Positions 43,700-51,034 of a stretch of 64,000 bases of DNA are shown here, piece after piece. Made by a program: the position numbers and the translations under genes. The stretch's first letter is position 1. Every line of letters begins with the position of its first letter. Below the pieces are notes generated by a model, which worked only from the letters and a program-made list of their open reading frames with translations, ran no database searches and was not told the DNA's origin. The stretch covers positions 124,001 to 188,000 of the forward strand of contig NZ_CANNES010000003.1 in assembly GCF_947503705.1 (NCBI RefSeq), given 5' to 3'. Source of the DNA: an uncultured Tateyamaria sp. (GTDB lineage Bacteria; Pseudomonadota; Alphaproteobacteria; Rhodobacterales; Rhodobacteraceae).

Positions 43700-43746
43700 A
43701 CCCGTTGACCCACCCCCACCAGATAAGGGATTTTCCGTCAACGGGT
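43700..43746. promoter_or_regulatory. inverted repeat in the leader of the LysM/SBP pair
   Basis: ACCCGTTGAC (43700-43709) and GTCAACGGGT (43737-43746) are perfect 10-base arms 27 bases apart. The second arm ends 16 bases before the ATG, close to the GGGGGAT ribosome site, so the element could be an operator or an mRNA hairpin limiting translation. Confidence 0.5.
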
Positions 43747-43762
43747 TCTGGGGGATGACACC

Positions 43763-44827
43763 ATGAAACGATTCTGGACAGCCTTGGGACTGGCGGTGCT
43801 GGGGACATCTACGCCCGCCTTGGCCCAATCCTGCGGCGGCACCTATGTAGTGGCCCCCGGCGACAGCCTGTCGGTGATCGCGGACACGCTTTACAAAGAC
43901 GCGGGCAAGTGGACGGCGATCCATCAGGCCAACATCACGGCCATCGGCGAAAATCCCAACGCGATTGGTGTGGGCCAAAGCCTGTCGATCAACTGCATCG
44001 ATGGGCTGCCGACCGGCTTGGACGGCGCGCCACCTGTGATCCGGGCAACGGCCCGGGCACCGGAACCGCGCCGCACGGCATCACAGGCCAAGATCAAGCT
44101 GATCACTGGTGATGACTTTGCCCCCTTTACCGACCGCGGCCTTGAGAATGGCGGGCTTTTGGCGGATGTGGTCAATGTGGCAATGCAGGCGGCAACGGGT
44201 GCAGATGGCTACGACATTCACTGGATTAACGATTGGTCCGCACATCTGACGCCGCTCTTGACCGAAGAGATGGCCGATATGTCTTTTCCCTGGGCGCGGC
44301 CCGATTGCGAGGGGGAGCCGGATCAGGACCGCTGCGTGAATTTCCACTACTCCAAACCGATGTTCGAATATCTGATCCTGCTGTTTGTCGACAAGGACCG
44401 CCCCGTTGTCTTTGCCCAAGACAGCGATCTCGAAGGGCGCAACCTGTGCCGCCCCGAAGCCTACACAACCCACATGCTGGATCAGAACGGGCGTAATTGG
44501 GTGCGTGATGGCAAGGTAACGCTTAAGCGCCCGCGCACAGTTGCAGGTTGTTTTGAGATGTTGGCAGAAGGTCAGGTCGATGCGGTTGTATTGAATGAAT
44601 TCACCGGCCGGGCCGCGATCAAAGAGCTTGGCATGCAAGACCGCGTCGATGTGGTGCAGGGGCGACCAATTTCGATCACGGGGCTGCATGTCATGATCTC
44701 AAAGTCCAATCCCGAGGCGGACAGGTTTTTGGCGACAGTCAATGACGGGTTGGAACGTATTCAGGCGTCGGGCGAATACCAAAGCATCGTGAACGCGCAT
44801 ATGTCGCGAATCTGGGCGGATTTCTGA
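43763..44827 (+). CDS. exported LysM plus solute-binding-domain protein (first copy)
   Basis: A 354-residue exported protein. After a signal peptide (to about residue 21) a LysM domain spans about 27-78 (YVVAPGDSLSVIADTL, IGVGQSLSINC), able to bind peptidoglycan. A short linker follows, then from about residue 96 a type 2 periplasmic solute-binding domain (KLITGDDFAPFTDR, LLADVVNVAM, SFPWARPDCEG, LHVMISKSNPEADRF). LysM would tether a binding protein to the wall. No ABC permease is adjacent. GGGGGAT precedes the ATG. It is followed by its paralogue with a one-base overlap (TGATG). Confidence 0.85.
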   Translation: MKRFWTALGLAVLGTSTPALAQSCGGTYVVAPGDSLSVIADTLYKDAGKWTAIHQANITAIGENPNAIGVGQSLSINCIDGLPTGLDGAPPVIRATARAPEPRRTASQAKIKLITGDDFAPFTDRGLENGGLLADVVNVAMQAATGADGYDIHWINDWSAHLTPLLTEEMADMSFPWARPDCEGEPDQDRCVNFHYSKPMFEYLILLFVDKDRPVVFAQDSDLEGRNLCRPEAYTTHMLDQNGRNWVRDGKVTLKRPRTVAGCFEMLAEGQVDAVVLNEFTGRAAIKELGMQDRVDVVQGRPISITGLHVMISKSNPEADRFLATVNDGLERIQASGEYQSIVNAHMSRIWADF

Positions 44828-45894
44828 TGCGCTGGGCGGTGGGCGCATGTCTTGTGGCGATGTTTGGGGCAGGGGCGGCTCAGGCCTGTGCCCCGAACTA
44901 TACGGTGCAGACGGGCGATACGCTTTTTTCCATCGCCGAAGAGCAGTTGGGGGATCTGACCAAATGGTCACTCATCTTCTACACCAACCCTGCCGTGCAG
45001 GAAGGCAGCCTGGTCGAGCTGCCCGATGGCATCGTTCTGAAACTGCCCTGCGCGGACGCGCCTGCCGCGGTCGCGGTGGCCCCGGCGCCTGAGGCACCCG
45101 CCCCGGCCCAAATCCCTGTGTCCGACCCGACCCCGTTGCAGCGGCAAGATGCCGAGATCAACATCGTTACCGGCTCGAACTATGCGCCGTTCACCGATCT
45201 GGACTGGCCGGGACAAGGCATGTTGACCGAAGTGGTCAACGCAGCCTTCGAGGTCACGCCCGAACCTGCCACCTATGCCATCACTTGGGAAAATGACTGG
45301 TCCCGGCATCTCTTTCCCATGCTGGACAGCACCGAGTTTGATATGGGGTTTCCCTGGTTCAAACCCGATTGTGCGGGCAATCCCGGGGATGAGCGCTGTG
45401 CGAATTTCCATTTCTCCGAACCGCTTGTTGATCTGGTAATCCTCGCGTTTGCCCGGGCCGAGGATGATATCGCCTTTGAAACGGATGTGGACATGCACGG
45501 CAAACGGCTGTGCCGCCCCATCGGGTACTTTATCCACGATCTGGACCGCGCCGATCGACAGTGGCTGTCGCGCGGGCTGGTGACGCTGGAACAGCCCGCG
45601 ACGCCTGACGCCTGTTTTGAGATGCTCTTGGCGGGCACGGTGGATGTGGTAGCGCTCAATGAGTTTCTGGGGGTGCAAAAGGTGTTTGAATTGGGCCTGA
45701 CGGACCAGGTCGTGCCGTTGGACCGGGCCTTGTCGGTCGAGGGGCTGCATGTGGTGATTTCCAAGAAACACTGGCGCGGCACAACGCACCTTTATCGCTT
45801 TAACGCAGGCCTTGCCAAACTCAAGCAATCGGACCGGTACAACGAAATTGTCAGCAGGCACATGGCGCTCTTTTGGGATCAGATCAAGCAGTAA
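44827..45894 (+). CDS. exported LysM plus solute-binding-domain protein (second copy)
   Basis: A 355-residue paralogue of the preceding protein: signal peptide to about residue 20, LysM about 25-75 (YTVQTGDTLFSIAEEQLG), an alanine/proline linker (PAPEAPAPAQIPV), then the solute-binding domain from about 110 (NIVTGSNYAPFTDLDWPG, MGFPWFKPDCAGNPGDERC, LHVVISKKHWRG). Shared sequence blocks (FPWxxPDCxGxPxxxRCxNFH, LCRPxxYxxHxLD) show a common ligand class, but the two differ enough to bind different ligands. Start and stop of the neighbours overlap by one base, so they are coupled. Confidence 0.85.
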   Translation: MRWAVGACLVAMFGAGAAQACAPNYTVQTGDTLFSIAEEQLGDLTKWSLIFYTNPAVQEGSLVELPDGIVLKLPCADAPAAVAVAPAPEAPAPAQIPVSDPTPLQRQDAEINIVTGSNYAPFTDLDWPGQGMLTEVVNAAFEVTPEPATYAITWENDWSRHLFPMLDSTEFDMGFPWFKPDCAGNPGDERCANFHFSEPLVDLVILAFARAEDDIAFETDVDMHGKRLCRPIGYFIHDLDRADRQWLSRGLVTLEQPATPDACFEMLLAGTVDVVALNEFLGVQKVFELGLTDQVVPLDRALSVEGLHVVISKKHWRGTTHLYRFNAGLAKLKQSDRYNEIVSRHMALFWDQIKQ

Positions 45895-45989
45895 GGCGCG
45901 ACCGGATTTGTGTTTGCAGACAGTGTCTTGCAACTGCCCAGCAAATGCAGGATGGATAGAATAGTACGCGTGAAACGGCAGGTGACTTG

Positions 45990-46019
45990 ATGATGAATGC
46001 AAGCGTGAGCGATGTCTGA
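45990..46019 (+). other. possible leader peptide overlapping the next gene
   Basis: ATG at 45990 opens a 9-codon frame (MMNASVSDV) ending at TGA 46017-46019; AGGTGA lies 4 bases before it. The start of the following hydrolase (46012), which lacks its own good site, lies inside this frame in another phase, so coupled translation is possible. Confidence 0.25.
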
Positions 46020-46722
46020 GCCTCTGGTTTTTCTTCCCGGCATGATGTGCGATGCGCGGCTCTTTGGTCCCCAGCTTGCCGCTCTGTCGCCAGACTACTC
46101 GGTGATGGTTTGCCCGATCACGCGGGGCGAACGGATCGAAGAGATTGCAAGCGGATTGTTGAACGATCTGCCGGCCAAATTTGCGCTTGTGGGCCTGTCG
46201 ATGGGCGGGATCGTCGCGATGGAAATCCTGCGCCGCGCGCCTGATCGGATTACGCGACTGGCGCTGCTCGATACCAATCCGCTGGCGGAAACACCGCAGG
46301 TGGCGGCGGCCCGCGAACCGCAAATCGTCAAAGTCCGCGCAGGCCGCATGCAGGACGTGATGCGCGAAGAAATGAAGCCGAATTACCTCGCCCCGGGGCC
46401 CTATCGGAACGAGATTCTGGATCTGGTGATGGATATGGCCGATGCGCTGGGCCCGGATGTCTTTGTGCGCCAATCGCGGGCACTGCAACGGCGCCGCGAT
46501 CAACAGGGCACGTTGCGCAAATGCCGCGTGCCGACATTGGTGATGTGCGGGGCGCATGATGCGCTGTGCCCGGTCAAGCGGCATACGTTCATGGCAGAGC
46601 TGATCCACGGTGCGGAACTGCGGGTTTTGGAACATGCAGGCCATTTGCCGACGCTGGAAATGCCGGATGAGACAACGGCCGCCCTGCGCACCTGGATGCG
46701 GCAACCTTTATACCTGAGATAA
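46012..46722 (+). CDS. alpha/beta hydrolase
   Basis: A 236-residue cytosolic serine hydrolase. FLPGMMCDARLF is the oxyanion region, GLSMGG with S63 is the nucleophile elbow, GAHDALCP carries the acid and LEHAGHLPTLE the histidine, giving a complete triad. The size and motifs resemble MenH/BioH-like small hydrolases, but no biotin or menaquinone genes are near. The ribosome site is weak. It ends 7 bases before an inverted pair of hairpin repeats (46730-46829), which may act as its terminator. Confidence 0.82.
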   Translation: MSEPLVFLPGMMCDARLFGPQLAALSPDYSVMVCPITRGERIEEIASGLLNDLPAKFALVGLSMGGIVAMEILRRAPDRITRLALLDTNPLAETPQVAAAREPQIVKVRAGRMQDVMREEMKPNYLAPGPYRNEILDLVMDMADALGPDVFVRQSRALQRRRDQQGTLRKCRVPTLVMCGAHDALCPVKRHTFMAELIHGAELRVLEHAGHLPTLEMPDETTAALRTWMRQPLYLR

Positions 46723-46729
46723 CCGGCGT

Positions 46730-46829
46730 TGGCGCACCACAGGTACGCCTTACGGGTGTGTCCTGAGGGCCGTCAACAGCGGCAAAAACACGGTTGGATT
46801 TCCCCGTAAGGCGTACCTGTGGTGCGCCA
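46730..46829. repeat. two copies of the hairpin repeat as a perfect 27-bp inverted pair
   Basis: The left arm (46730-46756, starting TGGCGCACCACAGGTACGCC) is exactly complementary to the right arm (46803-46829), 46 bases apart. Each arm is itself a copy of the repeat seen at 11055-11082 (4 mismatches in 27). As RNA the pair would fold into a very stable hairpin. Confidence 0.85.
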
Positions 46830-47015
46830 TGCTTGGATCTATCGCGGCGATGAAACATTTTTCTCAACTTCCCCGCATCGTTTCCGAAACGAAACGGGTG
46901 GATGTATTTGAGCCGCTCCATCTCTCTGAAATGTCGGAATCACGCGCATAGCGACTGGGCATACGCCTGTATGCAGGCCACGAGTGACGTGCCCATCAGA
47001 CTTGCGGGGAGCAAA

Positions 47016-48692
47016 ATGGCCTACAAAACCGATATCGAAATTGCGCGTGAGGCGCAGAAGAAACCGATCCAAGAGATCGGGGCCAAGCTGGGCATCTCCA
47101 GCGACGACCTGCTGCCTTATGGCCATGACAAGGCCAAGGTCAGCCAGTCCTTTATCAACTCGGTGCAGGACCGCGATAACGGTAAGCTGATCCTTGTGAC
47201 CGCCATTAATCCCACGCCCGCAGGCGAGGGCAAGACCACGACAACCGTGGGTCTGGGCGATGGTCTGAACCGGATCGGCAAGAACGCCTGCGTCTGTATC
47301 CGCGAGGCGTCTTTGGGTCCGAACTTTGGCATGAAGGGTGGGGCCGCTGGCGGTGGCTACGCGCAGATCGTGCCGATGGAAGAGATGAACCTGCACTTCA
47401 CAGGCGATTTTCACGCCATCACATCTGCTCACTCGTTGTTGTCGGCCATGATCGACAATCACATCTATTGGGGCAACGAGCTGGAAATCGACACCCGCCG
47501 CGTCGTGTGGCGTCGGGTCGTCGACATGAACGACCGCGCCTTGCGCCAGATCACCGCCAGCTTGGGCGGCGTCGCCAACGGTTTCCCCCGCGAGGCGGGC
47601 TTTGACATCACTGTGGCCTCTGAGGTCATGGCGATCCTGTGCCTGGCCAAGGATCTGAAAGACCTGCAAAAACGCCTCGGCGACATGATCGTGGCCTATC
47701 GCCGTGACCGCAGCCCCGTCTTTGCCCGCGACATCAAGGCCGATGGTGCCATGACTGTCCTCCTCAAGGACGCCATGCAGCCAAACATTGTGCAAACGCT
47801 GGAAAACAACCCGGCCTTTGTCCACGGCGGGCCTTTTGCCAACATCGCTCATGGCTGTAACTCTGTTATCGCGACGACGACGGCCCTGAAACTGGCTGAT
47901 TACGTTGTGACCGAAGCAGGCTTTGGCGCTGATCTGGGTGCCGAGAAGTTCATGAACATCAAATGCCGCAAGGCGGGCTTGTCGCCGTCGGTGGTGGTCT
48001 GTGTGGCCACGGTGCGCGCGATGAAGATGAATGGCGGCGTGGCCAAGGCCGACCTGGGCGCGGAGAATGTCGAGGCCGTCAAGGCGGGTTGCCCGAACCT
48101 TGGGCGTCACATCGAAAACCTCAAGTCGTTTGGCGTGCCTGTCGTTGTGGCCATCAACCACTTTGTCACCGACACCGATGCCGAAGTGCAGGCGGTCAAG
48201 GACTTCGTGGCCGAGCAGGGGGCCGAGGCGATCCTTTCGCGGCATTGGGAACTGGGCTCCGAAGGGTCGGCCGATCTGGCCACCAAAGTGGCCGAACTGG
48301 CCGACGCGGACACCGCAAACTTCGCCCCGATCTATCCCGACGACATGTCATTGGCCGACAAGATCCAGACCATCGCCAAGCGTATCTACCGCGCGGACGA
48401 GGCGCTCATGGATCAAAAGATCCGCGATCAGCTGAAACTGTGGGAAGAGCAGGGCTATGGCAATCTGCCGGTCTGCATGGCGAAAACGCAGTATTCGTTC
48501 TCGACCGATCCGACTTTGCGCGGCGCACCCACCGGGTTCTCTGTGCCTGTTCGTGAGGTCCGCCTGTCGGCGGGCGCCGGGTTTATCGTGGCTGTTTGCG
48601 GTGAGATCATGACCATGCCGGGCTTGCCCCGGGTGCCGTCTGCCGAAAGCATCCACCTCAATGACGAAGGCCAGATCGAAGGGCTGTTCTAA
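47016..48692 (+). CDS. fhs: formate-tetrahydrofolate ligase
   Basis: Joins formate to tetrahydrofolate with ATP, feeding the one-carbon pool. The 558-residue length and motifs fit: the ATP loop [18 protein letters not shown] at about 65-82, [19 protein letters not shown], and [23 protein letters not shown] lies 4 bases before the ATG at 47016; an upstream extension to 46902 has no family match. It probably has its own promoter in the 186 bases after the repeat pair. FolD lies 624 bases further downstream, so formate can be moved to the methylene level; ThyX and serine routes would use that. Confidence 0.96.
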   Translation: MAYKTDIEIAREAQKKPIQEIGAKLGISSDDLLPYGHDKAKVSQSFINSVQDRDNGKLILVTAINPTPAGEGKTTTTVGLGDGLNRIGKNACVCIREASLGPNFGMKGGAAGGGYAQIVPMEEMNLHFTGDFHAITSAHSLLSAMIDNHIYWGNELEIDTRRVVWRRVVDMNDRALRQITASLGGVANGFPREAGFDITVASEVMAILCLAKDLKDLQKRLGDMIVAYRRDRSPVFARDIKADGAMTVLLKDAMQPNIVQTLENNPAFVHGGPFANIAHGCNSVIATTTALKLADYVVTEAGFGADLGAEKFMNIKCRKAGLSPSVVVCVATVRAMKMNGGVAKADLGAENVEAVKAGCPNLGRHIENLKSFGVPVVVAINHFVTDTDAEVQAVKDFVAEQGAEAILSRHWELGSEGSADLATKVAELADADTANFAPIYPDDMSLADKIQTIAKRIYRADEALMDQKIRDQLKLWEEQGYGNLPVCMAKTQYSFSTDPTLRGAPTGFSVPVREVRLSAGAGFIVAVCGEIMTMPGLPRVPSAESIHLNDEGQIEGLF

Positions 48693-48716
48693 GGCTTCAA
48701 GCCGATCACACAAGGT

Positions 48717-48752
48717 TTGCAGCCCCCTCACGATTGCGGCAGGGGGCTGCAA
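48717..48752 (+). terminator. hairpin after fhs
   Basis: A 12-bp perfect stem (TTGCAGCCCCCT/AGGGGGCTGCAA) with a 12-base loop lies 25 bases past the fhs stop. No T-run follows, so it may only partly terminate or may protect the fhs mRNA end. Confidence 0.55.
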
Positions 48753-48813
48753 CTCTATTGACCGGAAGGGATGCGCGGTTCAGCGTGACCTCTGGTTGAT
48801 TAAGGAGAAACCA

Positions 48814-49284
48814 ATGACCCGATTTATGACATTCATCGTGGCACTGTTTGCGGCCACCGCCGTTTTGGCCGAAGACCGCTATGTCGGGTACTACTACCCC
48901 GAAATCACGTCCGAAGAAACATTTGACCGCGTCGTGCGCGACGGTGGCGGCGCAAGCAAGTCGGTGCGCATTGATTTCGTGAACGTGCTTACAACTGCCC
49001 AGCTTGAGGCGCCCGAAAGCCCCCGCTTCGTGTTCTTTTCCAAGGGCAACGATGCGGGCACTCTGATCCTTGTGGCGCTGGATGATGACGTCTTTTCAAC
49101 GATCTACCGGGCACGGGCCATACTGGCGCAATTAACTGTCAGCGTGCGCAAGGGAGGGTTTTTCCGCCAGGAAGAGCTGCAATATGTGGCCACATTCTAT
49201 GACCTTTTGCAACTGATGGGCTTTGACGAGTTGCTGATCAGCGACGGTGAAACTTGGACCCACAAGGTCACATTCAACAGATAG
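48814..49284 (+). CDS. exported protein of unknown function between fhs and folD
   Basis: A 156-residue exported protein with a signal peptide ([19 protein letters not shown], cleaved before [11 protein letters not shown]). The mature part is alpha/beta with the segment [21 protein letters not shown] and two hydrophobic patches, no cysteines, and no known domain. I recall similar proteins at this place in other Rhodobacteraceae, sometimes with misleading molybdopterin-related names; nothing here supports that. AAGGAG lies 7 bases before the ATG at 48814. FolD follows 31 bases later, so it may be co-transcribed. Confidence 0.7.
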   Translation: MTRFMTFIVALFAATAVLAEDRYVGYYYPEITSEETFDRVVRDGGGASKSVRIDFVNVLTTAQLEAPESPRFVFFSKGNDAGTLILVALDDDVFSTIYRARAILAQLTVSVRKGGFFRQEELQYVATFYDLLQLMGFDELLISDGETWTHKVTFNR

Positions 49285-49315
49285 ACGGGCAACCGATAAA
49301 CAGGAGAAGACGCGC

Positions 49316-50215
49316 ATGAGTGCGACGACGATCGATGGCAAGGCTTTTGCGGCCAGTGTACGAGGCCAGGTGGCCGCCCACGTGGCCCGGCTGAAGGATG
49401 ATCATGGCATCACACCGGGCCTTGCGGTCATACTGGTGGGCGAAGACCCTGCAAGCGAGGTTTATGTCGCAGCCAAGCACAAGCAAACCGTCGAGGTTGG
49501 CATGGCCTCGTTCGAGCACCGCCTGCCCGCGGATGTGCCCGAGGCGGAGTTGTTCGCGCTGATTGATCAGTTGAATGCAGATGTGTCTGTGCACGGCATC
49601 CTCTGCCAATTCCCTGTACCTGATCATCTGGACGAGCGCGCCGTCGTGGCCCGGATTGATCCGGCCAAGGATGTCGATGGCCTGAGCGTCGTCAACGCGG
49701 GTCTGTTGGCCAGCGGCGAAAAGGGTCTTGTATCCTGCACGCCGCTGGGCTGTCTGATGCTGCTGCGCGATCAGTTGGGCAATATGTCGGGGATGGAGGC
49801 AGTTGTGATTGGCCGTTCTAACCTTTTTGGCAAACCGATGGGCCAACTTTTGCTGCGCGAAAACTGCACGGTAACCATCGCCCACTCGCGGACCAAAGAC
49901 CTGGCAGAGGTATGTCGCCGTGCCGATATCCTCGTGGCTGCCGTTGGTCGTGCCGAGATGGTCGAGGCGGACTGGATCAAACCCGGTGCCACGGTTATCG
50001 ACGTGGGCATCACCCGCATTCCGCACCCTGAAAAGCCGGGTAAGAGCAAGCTGTTGGGTGATGTGAACTTTGCCCAGGCCGTGACCGTGGCCAAGGCTGT
50101 GACACCCGTGCCGGGCGGTGTCGGCCCAATGACTATCGCCTGCCTTTTGGCCAATACCGTCACCGCCTGTTGCCGTGCCCACGGGCTGCCCGAGCCCGAA
50201 GGGCTGACCGCCTAG
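49316..50215 (+). CDS. folD: methylenetetrahydrofolate dehydrogenase/cyclohydrolase
   Basis: Bifunctional enzyme that interconverts methylene-, methenyl- and formyl-tetrahydrofolate with NADP. The 299-residue protein carries [16 protein letters not shown] with the catalytic lysine, [12 protein letters not shown], the nucleotide-binding [17 protein letters not shown] and the C-terminal [10 protein letters not shown], all family marks. AGGAG precedes the ATG at 49316. It completes the fhs-folD one-carbon pathway. The stop overlaps the end of convergent pdeM by 4 bases. Confidence 0.96.
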   Translation: MSATTIDGKAFAASVRGQVAAHVARLKDDHGITPGLAVILVGEDPASEVYVAAKHKQTVEVGMASFEHRLPADVPEAELFALIDQLNADVSVHGILCQFPVPDHLDERAVVARIDPAKDVDGLSVVNAGLLASGEKGLVSCTPLGCLMLLRDQLGNMSGMEAVVIGRSNLFGKPMGQLLLRENCTVTIAHSRTKDLAEVCRRADILVAAVGRAEMVEADWIKPGATVIDVGITRIPHPEKPGKSKLLGDVNFAQAVTVAKAVTPVPGGVGPMTIACLLANTVTACCRAHGLPEPEGLTA

Positions 50216-50874
50216 CGCGGCATCGGGATGCGCATCGGCCGGGCGCCTGTCAGAACGGCATGGGCGCCCGGTTTCATCAGGCCCGTAAGCGCCGGATCAT
50301 GACTGCGCAGCCCGCCTGTATAAGTTCCGTAGGCCGGCATGATCAGGCGATCCTCGTCGATCAGGAATGCGGGTCGAGTGATGGCCCGCCCGCGCGCGTG
50401 CAGCGTCGCCTTGGGATGATAATGCCCCGATACTTCGGCGGTTTCCGCCGGGGACGCGATGTGGCGGAAAGTCAAAGGGCCTTCGGCCAACTCTGCCAGA
50501 TGGGTACCGCCGTATTCGATGGGGCCCGGGTCATGATTGCCCTCGATCCAGACCCAGTGTCGCCCCGCTTGCAACCGTGTTATCCAAAGGCGCTCTGCGT
50601 CCGGTAAGGCCATGGCCGCACTCAGGTCGTCAAAGCTGTCGCCCAGACAGATCACTTTGCGCGCGCCTGTGGCGTCAAGATCGCTGGCCAGGCGTGCAAG
50701 CGTGTCGCGCGTCTCATAGGGGGGCAACTGCGTGCCGCCGCGCCGGGCAATCCGTTCGGACTTGCCCAAATGCAGGTCAGAGACGCAAAGCAGGTCCTGC
50801 GCGGGCCAATAGAGCGCGCCCGATCCAAGCGCCTTGAGGGCGGCCCCGGCAAGGGTGATGTCACACATGTTCAT
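50212..50874 (-). CDS. pdeM: PdeM, ligase-associated metallophosphoesterase
   Basis: A 220-residue calcineurin-like phosphoesterase of the Pe/PdeM type, which is found with Lhr helicase, an exonuclease and an ATP-dependent ligase in a DNA-repair set. Metal-binding blocks: SDLHLGK (D33, H35), [15 protein letters not shown] and SGHYHPK. The N terminus [21 protein letters not shown] is typical. Start choice is weak: ATG at 50874, 50868 or 50895, none with a clear ribosome site. It lies about 160 bases downstream of the Lhr-type gene on the same strand, across a repeat-containing gap. Confidence 0.88.
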   Translation of the reverse strand: MNMCDITLAGAALKALGSGALYWPAQDLLCVSDLHLGKSERIARRGGTQLPPYETRDTLARLASDLDATGARKVICLGDSFDDLSAAMALPDAERLWITRLQAGRHWVWIEGNHDPGPIEYGGTHLAELAEGPLTFRHIASPAETAEVSGHYHPKATLHARGRAITRPAFLIDEDRLIMPAYGTYTGGLRSHDPALTGLMKPGAHAVLTGARPMRIPMPR

Positions 50875-50898
50875 ATTTTGTTCATATCCATGCATGGG

Positions 50899-50925
50899 TG
50901 CCGCATCAAGATGCGCCTTGCGGGG
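50899..50925 (+). repeat. short hairpin repeat, diverged copy
   Basis: Contains a GCATC/GATGC stem (loop AA) followed by GCCTTGCGGGG, matching the tail of the other copies (GCCTTACGGGG) with one change. It lies just upstream of pdeM, in the gap to the helicase gene. Confidence 0.45.
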
Positions 50926-50997
50926 ATTGGGGTGAAAGTTGGAGGGTTATGACCCGCACGCATTGATTTTCGACCGATTTGCTCTTTGGGACCTTGC

Positions 50998-51032
50998 CGC
51001 AAAATCCCCAAGATATTTCGGACTAAAAAAGG
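50998..51032 (-). repeat. partial copy of the GATATTT-type intergenic repeat
   Basis: CCGCAAAATCCCCAAGATAT followed by TTCGGACTAAAAAAGG resembles the repeat at 2863-2918 in its GATATTT core and flanking purine run, but has lost the G/C-rich half. It ends 2 bases before the helicase stop codon. Confidence 0.35.
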
Positions 51033-51034
51033 GG

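Noticed and set aside
46839-48245. 468-codon open frame on the minus strand
   Set aside because: Antisense to fhs, with no recognisable domain and no ribosome site; a shadow of strong codon bias in fhs.
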